42,769 bases of DNA from a virus, in the IMG/VR virus record IMGVR_UViG_3300042430_000669, positions 1-42,769 of that record. One strand, 5' to 3'. Positions 30,263-38,927 of the stretch are shown here, piece after piece; position 1 is the first letter of the stretch, and each line of letters opens with the position of its first letter. A program made the position numbers and the translations under genes. The notes below the pieces were generated by a model that saw nothing but the letters and a program-made list of their open reading frames with translations, ran no database searches and was not told the DNA's origin.

Positions 30263-30634
30263 TTAGATACAGCTAGGACCATACTTGTTCTCGCCGTCGG
30301 TACTAGGTACAAACATAATAGCAAGGCTGACTATAAAACCTACATAAGGAATCAAACATAACAAAATCCATACTCCACTTTGATTAAAATCTCGAACACG
30401 CTGACTGCCAGCCGACCAACTACACACTGCCATAGCAACGGCTAATGCAAACCCAGCCAACAGAAAAATGCCACCCAATAACCCAGAGCCAACAGTTAAT
30501 GCGGTGCCAATTGTAAATAACACTGCCAGTCCAATTCCGCCGCCAAATACCACGGTTAGCAGTAGCATGATGTAGCTTCGGCGGTTACGACGCCCGGTAA
30601 AATTAAATAAATCTTCAAACACTGGCTTACTCAT
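30263..30634 (-). CDS. DUF805 membrane protein
   Basis: A 123-aa protein with three hydrophobic membrane segments (about residues 22-42, 48-72, 88-108). It has the family patterns FTGRRNRRSYI near the N-terminus, SQRVRDFNQSGVW before the last segment and a tail with GENKYGPS. DUF805 is a bacterial inner-membrane family of unknown function and is occasionally seen in phages. It has GGAG and a strong promoter, and is followed by a tRNA in the same unit. Confidence 0.88.
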   Translation of the reverse strand: MSKPVFEDLFNFTGRRNRRSYIMLLLTVVFGGGIGLAVLFTIGTALTVGSGLLGGIFLLAGFALAVAMAVCSWSAGSQRVRDFNQSGVWILLCLIPYVGFIVSLAIMFVPSTDGENKYGPSCI

Positions 30635-30664
30635 TTTGAGCTCCTTTATTAAATTAGTATTACT

Positions 30665-30693
30665 AGTATAGCATCATGTTCGGTAATTGTCAA
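30665..30693 (-). promoter_or_regulatory. Sigma-70-type promoter of DUF805 gene
   Basis: Minus strand TTGACA (30693-30688), 17-nt spacer, TATACT (30670-30665). It overlaps the 3' end of the upstream gene. Confidence 0.8.
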
Positions 30694-31042
30694 GAAACTT
30701 TTTCAAATTGCCATATAAATTGGCCATCATGGCTTCTTTACTACCAAAGAACACTAGAGTACGCGGCATTTGTTTATGCATAATAATAAACCAAGGTTGT
30801 TGTAGTTTACGATCCAGTGCTATAATCATTTTGCTGTTAATAGCAAATGGTTCAACATTATAATCGTAGTTCTCGAGTTCAAGATGTTTGGAGAATGTTT
30901 CGTATCCTATTTTAGTCAATCGTAAACCACCGTTGCGTCTAAGATTGAACCACCATAAGGCCAAAGCCTCTGCTTCGGTAACCTTGTAAGGATCGGGCAG
31001 ATGTTGAATTAATTCTTTTGTAAGTTTATATTTGTCACGCAC
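30674..31042 (-). CDS. Conserved phage hypothetical protein
   Basis: A 122-aa protein starting MRDKYKLTKELIQHLPDPY. It contains RRNGGLRLTKIGYETFSKHLELENY, then a beta-rich part FAINSKMIIALDRKLQQPWFII and a tail with FFGSKEAMMANLYGNL. Soluble and basic. I recall proteins of this layout in T4-like phages, where the middle resembles a winged-helix. Function unknown. Follows 31044 by one base. Confidence 0.72.
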   Translation of the reverse strand: MRDKYKLTKELIQHLPDPYKVTEAEALALWWFNLRRNGGLRLTKIGYETFSKHLELENYDYNVEPFAINSKMIIALDRKLQQPWFIIMHKQMPRTLVFFGSKEAMMANLYGNLKKFLDNYRT

Positions 31043-31043
31043 A

Positions 31044-31331
31044 TCAAGGATATATCTGGTCGCCTGATTTTAGTAAGACCACGGTAAAAAGATCAGTTTT
31101 AAATTGGATGTTAAGTTTTCGAGCAAGATTGATTGCATGTCCAGGATTGGAGAAACTGACCTTCTTGTACTTAGGGCCAGGATATTGAACCAACAGGTTC
31201 GAGGTTTTAAGATTGATTGGTTTTTTTTGATAAAACACTGCCCACACACCTTCCGAGGCTAACACCTGTTCGGTCTTGTATGTACTTTTATTTGCTAACT
31301 CAATCAGGACATTGGGTTTTGGTCTGCTCAC
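31044..31331 (-). CDS. Phage hypothetical protein
   Basis: A 95-aa protein with GTG start and AGGAG upstream. Starts MSRPKPNVLIELANKS, then VWAVFYQKKPINLKT and LVQYPGPKYKKVSFSNPGHAINLARKLN. Basic and beta-rich, no membrane segment. Directly coupled to the next gene. Not recognised. Confidence 0.7.
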   Translation of the reverse strand: MSRPKPNVLIELANKSTYKTEQVLASEGVWAVFYQKKPINLKTSNLLVQYPGPKYKKVSFSNPGHAINLARKLNIQFKTDLFTVVLLKSGDQIYP

Positions 31332-31374
31332 TATTAAACTCCTATATATTATTTATGCTAAAATATAGGTAGTT

Positions 31375-31584
31375 TTAGAATGAACCCCCGTCCATTTTGA
31401 TTGAAATTATTTCGTCATCTTGTGCCGCTACAGCCCGTTCTTTAAGTGTAGTAAGCTCTAATAACAGTCGAGTTAGGTCAGCATGCATGCCTTTGGCATC
31501 AGGCATAGGCATAATAAAGTCCTTAGCGCCACGAGACTCGAACCCTTGTAACCGTTCAACAAACCGTTGTAAATGAATACTCAT
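31375..31584 (-). CDS. Small phage hypothetical protein
   Basis: A 69-aa protein starting MSIHLQRFVERLQGFESRG. A likely long helix runs through LTRLLLELTTLKERAVAA and the tail is SIKMDGGSF. It overlaps the end of 31556-32023 by 29 nt in another frame. Not recognised; I cannot exclude that the helix packs in a virion scaffold. Confidence 0.65.
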   Translation of the reverse strand: MSIHLQRFVERLQGFESRGAKDFIMPMPDAKGMHADLTRLLLELTTLKERAVAAQDDEIISIKMDGGSF

Positions 31585-32023
31585 CAGCAGTCTCCTTGGT
31601 GTAAAACGGGCCAGAGTACGGATAGCGTTGTAATAAAATTAATTTAGGTCCTTGTATCACAGTCCAGTTACGCCCTTTCTTGACTCGATACCAGCCAGCT
31701 GCAAACCAACTTTTACTTTTGTTAGTTTTAGTATACACAGGCAACTTCTTAGGAACATCCCACATGGGATTATGTACACGACCTGCTACTGGATAGCCAT
31801 GTACCAAATTAGTTTCGGGTCGAGATTTAACAATCTTAGCACCAGATTCGAATTTAACGTGTACACGTTGTTCAACCATTTTAATTGTTTTGTATTGTTG
31901 AACCTGGTTATTGATCTTAACTTGGTATCCACCATCGCAAGCTTCAACGTTACCAACCTTGCGATTTCCTTCTTGCAAGATCCAATACTTGCGATCAATT
32001 ACGGGTTTTGCTATCAGTGTCAT
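31556..32023 (-). CDS. Basic beta-rich phage protein
   Basis: A 155-aa protein starting MTLIAKPVIDRKYWILQEG, with HGYPVAGRVHNPMWDVPKKLPVYTK and a tail of YTKETADEYSF. High Lys/Arg content and many beta-type stretches, so nucleic-acid binding is possible. Coupled to the membrane-protein gene upstream by a 4-nt overlap. I recall similar proteins in T4-like phages with no known role. Confidence 0.7.
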   Translation of the reverse strand: MTLIAKPVIDRKYWILQEGNRKVGNVEACDGGYQVKINNQVQQYKTIKMVEQRVHVKFESGAKIVKSRPETNLVHGYPVAGRVHNPMWDVPKKLPVYTKTNKSKSWFAAGWYRVKKGRNWTVIQGPKLILLQRYPYSGPFYTKETADEYSFTTVC

Positions 32024-32208
32024 TTAGTACTCCTCTTTCGACATTCTTCTTGTACTGCTACTGGCACATCTGGGTGCCAACCGCCTATCACCTTGCGGCA
32101 ATCGTATTTTACTACTATTTGATTTTGATCCTGGGGCCAAAAGGCCAAGACCAACATGCCTAAAACAATAGCGAATGTTACAGCGGTCCAAAATAAATCT
32201 TTAGCCAT
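32020..32208 (-). CDS. Small membrane-anchored protein
   Basis: A 62-aa protein. Residues about 5-24 form one membrane segment (FWTAVTFAIVLGMLVLAFW), followed by a short soluble part with two Cys (YDCRKV, EECRKRS) likely on the periplasmic side. Overlaps the RNase H-like gene by 8 nt. Function unknown. Confidence 0.68.
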   Translation of the reverse strand: MAKDLFWTAVTFAIVLGMLVLAFWPQDQNQIVVKYDCRKVIGGWHPDVPVAVQEECRKRSTK

Positions 32209-33214
32209 TTAACATTCCTTTGTAAGGACCTTTGTAAGTTTCATTCATCCAACGACCGAAGCTGTCTGCTTGCTCGCTCAATTTGTTTAATTCGTACTTG
32301 CCACAGAACTGCATAAAACGTACACCAACTTGTCCTACATCTTTATGAGACATCTGTTCGCGAATGGCCCCATCTACTGCTGCTTTAATCTCTTTGGGTT
32401 GGGCAGTTAAATCTACTAGATGAACGTTGCGTTCATAGTCATCTAACACACGATGCTCTATGCCATCCGGATCAGTCCACCTCTGTAACATTAAGTTGTT
32501 CCAGTTGTATCCTTGTTTTGTGCGATCCTCAAATGCTTCCTGTAGGCCAACCTTATTCTTAGTGCCCTTAGTACGGACTCCCGGGTAGGCCGAGAACACA
32601 TTATCCGACGAATCGCCGCGCATACATTTCTCGAAGAGTAGCCATTGCGGATTAGGGATTGTTTTAGGTTCTTTAGTTTTTTTATCGATGACCGCTTTTC
32701 CTTTAGCATCAAAGATTCCTTCTATAGTGATTAGTTCGTCTGTAATACCGTTGTACTGCTTAACATTGGGTGCGATGAGCTGAACAAAGTCAGTATCGCT
32801 ACTGATAATAATATGTTCGTCTTGGGGATGTAATGCAATCCAGCGAGCTATAATGTCATCTGCTTCGGCATTTTCGTGCCTAATAACGCTACAGTTAGTT
32901 CTCTCTGACAAGTATTTAGTCAAATTATCATAGGTTTCCCAAAACATTTTATCTTCTTCTTGCTGGGTTTCTGTAAGTGCGGCACGGGCCACAGCCCGAT
33001 TGGCTTTATAGGGCTTATAAAAGTCCTTGCGCCAACTACGTCCTTCAAGGCCAAACACTACATGGTCTGCTTCAAAACGCTTGGCTACTTTGTTAGCGGC
33101 CATTAATGTAACATGTAATGCAAAGCCTACTTTCTCCCAAGTATCGCTTGCACGGTGAGCACCATGCCTGGCTCGAAAAAACATATTGGCCGTATCGATT
33201 AAAACATAGCGCAT
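32201..33214 (-). CDS. T4-type RNase H / 5'-3' exonuclease
   Basis: A 337-aa FEN/5'-nuclease protein. The N-terminal Asp is D7 (VLIDTANMFF), the middle acidic residues are in ENAEADDIIARW and SSDTDFVQLI, and the third site is in MRGDSSDNVFSAYPGV, matching 5'-nuclease metal sites in order. In T4 it removes RNA primers at the replication fork and works with gp32. The length of 337 aa is near T4 RNase H (305 aa). Strongest single link to a T4-like phage in the window. It follows an SGNH gene by 8 nt. Confidence 0.88.
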   Translation of the reverse strand: MRYVLIDTANMFFRARHGAHRASDTWEKVGFALHVTLMAANKVAKRFEADHVVFGLEGRSWRKDFYKPYKANRAVARAALTETQQEEDKMFWETYDNLTKYLSERTNCSVIRHENAEADDIIARWIALHPQDEHIIISSDTDFVQLIAPNVKQYNGITDELITIEGIFDAKGKAVIDKKTKEPKTIPNPQWLLFEKCMRGDSSDNVFSAYPGVRTKGTKNKVGLQEAFEDRTKQGYNWNNLMLQRWTDPDGIEHRVLDDYERNVHLVDLTAQPKEIKAAVDGAIREQMSHKDVGQVGVRFMQFCGKYELNKLSEQADSFGRWMNETYKGPYKGMLNG

Positions 33215-33222
33215 TGTAGACC

Positions 33223-33924
33223 TTAGATGAATTTGTTATTAATAATGTATTGTAACATAAAACGGTTAAAAAAGCTATGGGCATCCTTACCAAAATGATA
33301 GGAATTGGGCGCAACTGTATCGATACCTTGTTTACGAACAATAGCATCAAACGTCATTGTAGGCTCGTATGGTGCAACATAACACATATCCCACTCCCGC
33401 TGATCTTTAATTTTGGAAAAATCATTATTGCCGTTGAAAAAGATATGCTTGATTCCTTTTTCTTCTAGTTCTTTGTGGAATGCCCAAATTTGGTCATGTG
33501 CTTCTTGAGTTTTCCATTCCCAATCTACACCCATAATATATTGGCGATATTTTTCTTGTAGATCTTGCGGCACATGGTCAACACCACTAGCATTGACTTG
33601 AAGGTATCTGTCTTTGTACAACCATTCTTCTCGTTCCCAAGTTGACCATTGGATAACAACCAAGAGTTCTTCAAGATCTTGTCGAGTAGCCAACCATTCA
33701 CGAGAAGTTCGTAAAATTCTTGAGTTGCTACTAGCACTTTCGGCCTCACAATGAAATCCAGTTCTTAGTGCTAGGCTTAGTAACTTGCCCCAAGTAACCG
33801 ATAAATTATCAGGGTGTGGCGCTCTCCCGAGATAAAAATATTTTGGATCATCCTCGGCAAATGCGTGAACATTTACAGCTTCTGCTCCAGCGGTGTGACT
33901 ATCGCCATTTACATATAATATCAT
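33223..33924 (-). CDS. SGNH-like hydrolase
   Basis: A 233-aa protein starting MILYVNGDSHTAGAEA, the block I GDSHTxG of SGNH enzymes. Block V-like HFGKDAHSFF lies near the C-terminus. It contains WSTWEREEWLYKDRYLQVN, which recurs in the next gene (WTSWEREEWLHQGQYYNVN), so the two are tandem paralogues. Probable esterase or acyltransferase for sugars. No signal peptide, so it acts in the cytoplasm or on the virion. Confidence 0.75.
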   Translation of the reverse strand: MILYVNGDSHTAGAEAVNVHAFAEDDPKYFYLGRAPHPDNLSVTWGKLLSLALRTGFHCEAESASSNSRILRTSREWLATRQDLEELLVVIQWSTWEREEWLYKDRYLQVNASGVDHVPQDLQEKYRQYIMGVDWEWKTQEAHDQIWAFHKELEEKGIKHIFFNGNNDFSKIKDQREWDMCYVAPYEPTMTFDAIVRKQGIDTVAPNSYHFGKDAHSFFNRFMLQYIINNKFI

Positions 33925-34565
33925 ATCAATTCGTTATCTCTAATATAATTGTATAACACATCAGACCATTCTGCTTGTGCATTTTCTAGGAAGTGATTAT
34001 TTTTAGTAGGTTTCCATCCGTGATTCTTCAAATACCAAAAGTAACTAAGATCATTATCATAAGGTCCTACATAGTTCTTATGCCAGTTGAGCTGGATTGG
34101 ATCTAATAGATTATGTTGAAACGGCATTAATGCATTAAAGAACAAATGAGGAATATGTCGCTCAAGTAATGATCGATGCATACGATGTATCTGACTATGC
34201 ATCAGCTTGGACTTGATAGATTGTTGTTCAGGCCCTTGCTCGATCACCCATTGCTTATATCGTTCTTCAAGTTCGGGGGGTAATGTATCATACCCGCCTG
34301 AGTTGACATTATAGTACTGCCCTTGATGTAACCATTCTTCTCTTTCCCAACTAGTCCATCCAATAATCACAAAGGTATCTTTATTGGCTCTAGATAAAGA
34401 ATTACTAGCAGTTCTAATTATTTGTGGATTACTAGTACCGCTCTTAGCTTCATTTGCTAAGGAGATATCCAATCGATTGGCTAGTAGTTGTGGCCATGAA
34501 GATTTACCTGAGTCCTTTAATTCGTTTCCTGAACTATTACTATCACCATTTACATACAATATCAC
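33921..34565 (-). CDS. SGNH-like hydrolase, tandem paralogue
   Basis: A 214-aa protein starting MILYVNGDSNSSGNEL (GDSNSxG, block I). It shares WTSWEREEWLHQGQYYNVN with the gene directly downstream, and overlaps it by 4 nt (ATGA). The C-terminal HFLENAQAEWSD may hold the catalytic His, with the preceding residue not Asp. Likely arose by gene duplication. Function as for its neighbour, but the changed block V makes activity less sure. Confidence 0.72.
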   Translation of the reverse strand: MILYVNGDSNSSGNELKDSGKSSWPQLLANRLDISLANEAKSGTSNPQIIRTASNSLSRANKDTFVIIGWTSWEREEWLHQGQYYNVNSGGYDTLPPELEERYKQWVIEQGPEQQSIKSKLMHSQIHRMHRSLLERHIPHLFFNALMPFQHNLLDPIQLNWHKNYVGPYDNDLSYFWYLKNHGWKPTKNNHFLENAQAEWSDVLYNYIRDNELI

Positions 34566-34960
34566 GATACTTCAGACCTTCCGTCTCCAATGTTGCGAGT
34601 CTTTACTACTCGATCTCGTTGAGGATCCATTGCTTCGTATTGTTCATACGTTTCTAATACAACATTGCGACACACGTTGGTAAACCAACGATCTACAATG
34701 TCGGCATCTGTATCATTTGGACCCATCATGTAACCAGCTTTAACTAGTTTGGCAATAAAGATATCATTCCAATCTAGTTCAAATGCGCCATTCTGCATAT
34801 CGTTAGGATCAATATCCATACTTAAAATATTAACATATGGTTCGCCAGCTTCGGTGGCCGTTTCTTTAGCAGATTTAGTCTGCTTCTTTGCTGCCTCTGC
34901 AATAGGTTTTTTCTTTTGCGGTGGCTCTAGCTTTTTCTTAAAAAAATCAAACATTCCCAT
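34562..34960 (-). CDS. Conserved T4-like phage protein
   Basis: A 132-aa protein starting MGMFDFFKKKLEPPQKKK; this start has AAGGA at a better spacing than the ATG two codons earlier. A basic disordered N-terminus is followed by a conserved part with YVNILSMDIDPNDMQNGAFELDWNDIF and VDRWFTNVCRNVVLETYEQ. I recall this layout in T4-like cyanophage hypothetical proteins. Function unknown. First of the SGNH pair operon. Confidence 0.75.
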   Translation of the reverse strand: MGMFDFFKKKLEPPQKKKPIAEAAKKQTKSAKETATEAGEPYVNILSMDIDPNDMQNGAFELDWNDIFIAKLVKAGYMMGPNDTDADIVDRWFTNVCRNVVLETYEQYEAMDPQRDRVVKTRNIGDGRSEVS

Positions 34961-34993
34961 TTTCATTTTCCTTTAATCTATTAGCATTTGTAA

Positions 34994-35242
34994 TCATCTA
35001 TTCTTTAAACACCAAATCAAATGCTCTTCAACTGTATGCCAGTTGTACTCATACACTGGCGTACCCGGACCAGTCCACATGGCCATTCCTTCATACCCAT
35101 ACTTCAACCATATGATTTGATTACCGCGAATACAACGATGTGGCCACCAAGCAAATTCGCGCCGCCAACTTGCCCGTTGATAAAAACTACCTTGGCCGCC
35201 GAATAAACTATCTAGTGGCGGCACACTATTTGCCCCAACCAT
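34994..35242 (-). CDS. Small phage hypothetical protein
   Basis: An 82-aa protein, start MVGANSVPPLDSLFGGQGSF inside the last codons of queE (17-nt overlap). It has a Trp-rich centre (REFAWWPHRCIRGNQIIWLKYGYEG) and ends EEHLIWCLKNR. The frame is open upstream but lies in queE. No family known to me; the Trp pattern resembles other short phage proteins in this window. Confidence 0.65.
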   Translation of the reverse strand: MVGANSVPPLDSLFGGQGSFYQRASWRREFAWWPHRCIRGNQIIWLKYGYEGMAMWTGPGTPVYEYNWHTVEEHLIWCLKNR

Positions 35243-36086
35243 TACCCCACAAGTCCACATGCAATCTAGGACTATAATTCCAACCCTGCTCACAGCAAAT
35301 GTTGGCAATACGCAGTTTATTTTCGTCGTAGGGCTTAACTACACCACCTTGTGGCATCAAGTATATTTTGCCCTCAAAGCCGCCAGCTCTAAATGTATCA
35401 CTGGCTCGAATAGCTTCAATAATATGTTCATCTGTTTCTACAACAAACTTGAGATAGGTGTGTCCATGCTCTTGATAGCTGGTTACAATCTCAGGACAAA
35501 TAGCATCATCCCATGATTCTCCTGAGGCACTTAATTTAGCACTGACACTGAATGTAACTTGTCTACGTAGATCTCGTTTTACCCATTCGTCTAGATACTG
35601 TTTGAAATCATCATGCAACTCTTGAGTTCCGTTGGTTTCGAATGTAATATTTAACAAGTCTTCCATGCGAGGATGACTCAGTAATTCTTTGTATGCACGT
35701 TGCCAACCTAGCAAGGGTTCGCCACCTGTGATCACAAGATGCACGTCGTTGCCATTATTCTGCCCCCACATGTTGTTAGGAGTCAATGCTAACATACGCT
35801 CTACCAATTCTTCAGTAGGTTGTGTAGGACTTAGATGCTTAAACGCAGGATGCCAACTTGCATAACTGTCACACCCTGTTTCAACAAGCGGTAACTCTAG
35901 GAAGTTATTGTACAAGTGTACAACTTCAGCCACATCGTCGGCACCTGTTGACTTTTCTCCTGGCTTGCAACCAAATCCCGCACAGGTAAAGTTACATCCG
36001 TATGTTCTTAGGAACACACTAGGAACCCCAACAAAGCGTCCTTCGCCTTGTAAACTATAAAATAATTCGCTAACTTTAATTTTCAT
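35226..36086 (-). CDS. queE: 7-carboxy-7-deazaguanine synthase, phage type
   Basis: A 286-aa radical SAM enzyme that makes 7-carboxy-7-deazaguanine for preQ0 and queuosine or for deazaguanine DNA modification. The N-terminus FYSLQGEGRFVGVPSVFLRT and the Cys motif (C31, C35 and C40 in YGCNFTCAGFGC) are diagnostic; VITGGEPLLGWQ is the GGEP motif, and GCDSYASWHPAFKHL is common in phage QueE as I recall. The third cysteine spacing differs from the textbook CX3CX2C or CX14CX2C. No queC, queD or folE gene lies in the window, so partners must be elsewhere or from the host. Confidence 0.88.
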   Translation of the reverse strand: MKIKVSELFYSLQGEGRFVGVPSVFLRTYGCNFTCAGFGCKPGEKSTGADDVAEVVHLYNNFLELPLVETGCDSYASWHPAFKHLSPTQPTEELVERMLALTPNNMWGQNNGNDVHLVITGGEPLLGWQRAYKELLSHPRMEDLLNITFETNGTQELHDDFKQYLDEWVKRDLRRQVTFSVSAKLSASGESWDDAICPEIVTSYQEHGHTYLKFVVETDEHIIEAIRASDTFRAGGFEGKIYLMPQGGVVKPYDENKLRIANICCEQGWNYSPRLHVDLWGNGWGK

Positions 36087-36094
36087 AATAGTAT

Positions 36095-36775
36095 TTAGAT
36101 GTTATAAGCATTTTCCCAATATTTTGCTGCAGACTTATGCGCTTCTTCCAACGGATGCATATCCTGTATTGTAACAGGATATCCATTTTTATGCGACCAA
36201 TCTACAAAGTTTTGATTATCAAAAAGTTGTAATTGTGGTGCAACTAATCCTTGTAATTCTTTTATATAATCTGGAGTATGCCATTTTCCATCTAGTAATT
36301 CATAATCCATGTATGTTTGAACCGACTTAATTCCTTTTTGATCTAGATATTGTTGAACAGCCCAAATGGTTTGTAGATTCCTAAACTTGTTCCACAGTAA
36401 ACTACTGTTGGCTCGATTCTTATAAAAGTCAATCATGTCTTCGGCTTGCGTACGATCAACTAGATCTTTGAGTTTTTCTGGAACACAAGTTGGGCCTAAT
36501 GTAATCCATGTTTCGTGCTCAACAATATAAAAATCCCAACGAGACATCCAAGTCCAATTAATTACTGCTAATGTATTTTCTACTGAATTATTTGCAAACC
36601 AGGAATAAATTTGTCTAGCAATGCAATCATTGCCACACCCTGGAATAGAGCTAGTATGATATTCGTAGCCCAACTTTTTAGCAACTAACGCAGACCATGC
36701 TTTCGAGCCATCAAGATTGTCTGTTAATTCTGTTCCAAAAACAAAGCTATCTCCGAAGCTAACAATCTTCTTCAT
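36095..36775 (-). CDS. SGNH-like protein
   Basis: A 226-aa protein starting MKKIVSFGDSFVFGTELTDN (GDSF, block I), with SSIPGCGNDCIARQIY as block II-like and DMHPLEEAHKSAAKYW at the C-terminus, where DxHP and H could form the Asp-His pair. One of four SGNH-like proteins. Overlaps the MazG-like gene by 17 nt. Likely a carbohydrate esterase; not certain. Confidence 0.75.
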   Translation of the reverse strand: MKKIVSFGDSFVFGTELTDNLDGSKAWSALVAKKLGYEYHTSSIPGCGNDCIARQIYSWFANNSVENTLAVINWTWMSRWDFYIVEHETWITLGPTCVPEKLKDLVDRTQAEDMIDFYKNRANSSLLWNKFRNLQTIWAVQQYLDQKGIKSVQTYMDYELLDGKWHTPDYIKELQGLVAPQLQLFDNQNFVDWSHKNGYPVTIQDMHPLEEAHKSAAKYWENAYNI

Positions 36776-37043
36776 AAAGTTTTGACCATTTCTTTAATTT
36801 TGCCTGTTTTTCAATCTTGCCTACATCCAATCGACCCGGATCAAGCACGCCTTGTTCTACTAATATGTCTACCATACACAGCATGTCGGCTACTTCTTTT
36901 TCTAATACAACGCTATGTTTAACACCATCTTTATTTAGGTTGTTAATGCCAAAGCGAAAACATTTACTAACTTCTTGTATAACTTCAGCACATTCTTCTT
37001 GTAAGATTACAAGAGCTTCGTTAGTTTTTGTATTCATTCTCAT
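36759..37043 (-). CDS. MazG-like nucleotide pyrophosphohydrolase
   Basis: A 94-aa all-alpha NTP-PPase. The metal-binding pattern EECAEVIQE (about residues 16-24) and EKEVADMLCMVD (about 48-59) match ExxE and ExxD of MazG-like proteins, which cleave pyrophosphate from NTPs and are common in T4-like phages. The start overlaps the methyltransferase by ATGA. The family may alter cellular nucleotide or ppGpp pools. Confidence 0.82.
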   Translation of the reverse strand: MRMNTKTNEALVILQEECAEVIQEVSKCFRFGINNLNKDGVKHSVVLEKEVADMLCMVDILVEQGVLDPGRLDVGKIEKQAKLKKWSKLYEEDC

Positions 37044-37606
37044 TTTCTTGTGGCATATTCACTGCCGTGCATTGTAAATCCATTCTCTAACAACAAAGGT
37101 ATAGCGGTGGCACATTTGCCATCCCACGTACCATCATTATAAAAGGTATCATCCATAATTACAACCGCCTGTTTGTCTAAATAAGGCAAACAGTATTCTA
37201 ATTGCAACCTATGTTCTGCCTGACAGTTTTGGTTATTCATAACAACACCACGTACGGCATAGTTATCCATTTGTGTTTGACAGTACGGAGCAATGTTACC
37301 GGAATCCCAAATCCAATCAAAATTATCCAGATACAGAACTTTAATAATCTTATTTAGACCTGGGAGAATATTCTTACACCAATCAGATCCAGACTCTGCT
37401 ACTACCCAATTGATGTGTGGATAAGTTCTTTCACGTAACCTATGTTCAACATCGACTGAATAAAATTCTATGCCTTGTTGTTTTGCCCACTCACACAACC
37501 ATATAGAACTACCTTCGCCGTTTTCACTACCAATTTCTAAAACAATATGATTACTATTACAAATTAACTCTAGCTGTTCTAGTTTCTTGTACGGCATACT
37601 GCCCAT
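37040..37606 (-). CDS. Class I SAM methyltransferase-like protein
   Basis: A 188-aa protein. The start MGSMPYKKLEQ is set by a TAATG overlap with the upstream stop. Motif I VLEIGSENGEGSSIWL and an acidic motif II (YSVDVE) fit a Rossmann-type methyltransferase, and VVIMDDTFYNDGTWDGKCATAIP resembles the C-terminal part of TylF/CmcI-like enzymes. It contains several Cys. Substrate unknown. Between PRTase and MazG-like genes. Confidence 0.72.
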   Translation of the reverse strand: MGSMPYKKLEQLELICNSNHIVLEIGSENGEGSSIWLCEWAKQQGIEFYSVDVEHRLRERTYPHINWVVAESGSDWCKNILPGLNKIIKVLYLDNFDWIWDSGNIAPYCQTQMDNYAVRGVVMNNQNCQAEHRLQLEYCLPYLDKQAVVIMDDTFYNDGTWDGKCATAIPLLLENGFTMHGSEYATRK

Positions 37607-38103
37607 TAATTCTTCCACCAATCTTCCCAAGGGAATACAATCCACGAATCTTCTTCGGCTTTATTGATATCAACTGCGCTGTAATCAATACGTTTAAACT
37701 CACTTGCTTCGTTGTTGACTAGCACAGTGAATCGAACAGAATCGTTCCAAATAGTCAACCAGGGTTCTGGTTTACTAGGGTGAAAATCCTCCCAATCTTC
37801 TTTAATCCAATTTAATGTAGCACCAGAATCGTTGATGTCGTCAACAATAAGAATGTTCTTACCGTTGTAAGCATCTTCGGCCATCCATAGATTATGTTCG
37901 GGTTTGTTTCCATCGTCACGCAGGCTTACCTTAAGGCATTCCATCGGAACTTCTAAGTATTGACTAATTAGGTTAGCAGGTGTAAGACCACCACGTGTTA
38001 ATCCCACAACATAGTCTGGGCGCCAATCACTGGCATTAATTTGGCGCAGGATTTCTTGAGTTTGTTTTTCAACTGCCCGCCAAGTATGGTAGATTTTTTT
38101 CAT
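37606..38103 (-). CDS. Type I phosphoribosyltransferase
   Basis: A 165-aa protein with the PRPP-binding motif ILIVDDINDSGATL and an upstream VVGLTRGGLTPANLI, as in Gpt-like xanthine/hypoxanthine phosphoribosyltransferases. It transfers phosphoribose from PRPP to a base in nucleotide salvage. Overlaps kdsA by 4 nt (ATGA) and is the second gene after the kdsA promoter. Substrate cannot be named. Confidence 0.82.
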   Translation of the reverse strand: MKKIYHTWRAVEKQTQEILRQINASDWRPDYVVGLTRGGLTPANLISQYLEVPMECLKVSLRDDGNKPEHNLWMAEDAYNGKNILIVDDINDSGATLNWIKEDWEDFHPSKPEPWLTIWNDSVRFTVLVNNEASEFKRIDYSAVDINKAEEDSWIVFPWEDWWKN

Positions 38104-38921
38104 TTAACGATACCGTCTATTTGTTTAAGTTTAGCTAAAATTGATTCGAGGTCATCCAACGCAATCATGTTAGGACCATCGCTGGGTGCGTTATCGGGAT
38201 CTTCGTGACATTCCATAAACACAGCAGAAACACATCCTGTGGCAACAGCAGCGCGAGCCAAGTAAGGAACCATAGTTCGATCACCCCCTGATGTTGATCC
38301 GTTTGCTCCTGGGCGTTGTACACTGTGCGTAGCATCAAACACCACTGGAAATCCTGTACGGGCCATAGTAGGCAAACTAGTCATATCGACCACTAAAGTA
38401 TTATAACCATGTGTAACCCCACGCTCGCATAACATAACTTTATGATTGCCTGTGCTAACAACTTTTTCTGCGGCACTAACAATATCCCATGGAGCCATAA
38501 ATTGCCCTTTTTTAATATTAACTGTGAGTCCAGTCTCGCCAGCAGCAACAAGTAAATCTGTTTGTCGGCTTAAGAACGCCGGTATTTGCAATATATCAAT
38601 TCCAGCATCGGCACATATCTGTGCCTGTTCGGGTAAGTGAATATCAGTCAACACCGGAATGCCAAACTTATGTTTGATGCTGTTTAATATCTGCAGACCT
38701 TCGTTGATACCGGCACCTCGAGGAGTGTTAACACTACTTCGATTGGCTTTATCAAAACTACTTTTATAAACTAAATTAATACCAAGCAGTTGGCAAATTT
38801 CTTTTAAACGGCCGGCTGTTTGTTCAGCATGGTCTAAACTTTCAATTTGACAAGGGCCAGCAATTAACACAAATGGTGCTGAATTATTAAATTCTATATG
38901 GTTAACAAAGAATGATTTCAT
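38100..38921 (-). CDS. kdsA: 3-deoxy-8-phosphooctulonate synthase (KdsA)
   Basis: A 273-aa TIM-barrel enzyme that condenses phosphoenolpyruvate and arabinose 5-phosphate to Kdo 8-phosphate, for the inner core of lipopolysaccharide. Motifs FVLIAGPCQIES, KSSFDKANRSS, PRGAGINEGL, DIHLPEQ and FDATHSVQRPG are characteristic. Length is the usual 270-285 aa. The ATG at 38921 is preferred over an in-frame GTG five codons upstream that lies in the -10 box. The mRNA would be leaderless, with no Shine-Dalgarno sequence. Heads a unit with the phosphoribosyltransferase. A phage-borne KdsA is an auxiliary metabolic gene. Confidence 0.93.
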   Translation of the reverse strand: MKSFFVNHIEFNNSAPFVLIAGPCQIESLDHAEQTAGRLKEICQLLGINLVYKSSFDKANRSSVNTPRGAGINEGLQILNSIKHKFGIPVLTDIHLPEQAQICADAGIDILQIPAFLSRQTDLLVAAGETGLTVNIKKGQFMAPWDIVSAAEKVVSTGNHKVMLCERGVTHGYNTLVVDMTSLPTMARTGFPVVFDATHSVQRPGANGSTSGGDRTMVPYLARAAVATGCVSAVFMECHEDPDNAPSDGPNMIALDDLESILAKLKQIDGIVK

Positions 38922-38927
38922 ACAGTT

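Noticed and set aside
31652-32122. 156-aa plus-strand open frame
   Set aside because: Antisense to two well-supported small genes with overlaps in the usual pattern; Cys- and Phe-rich without domain features.
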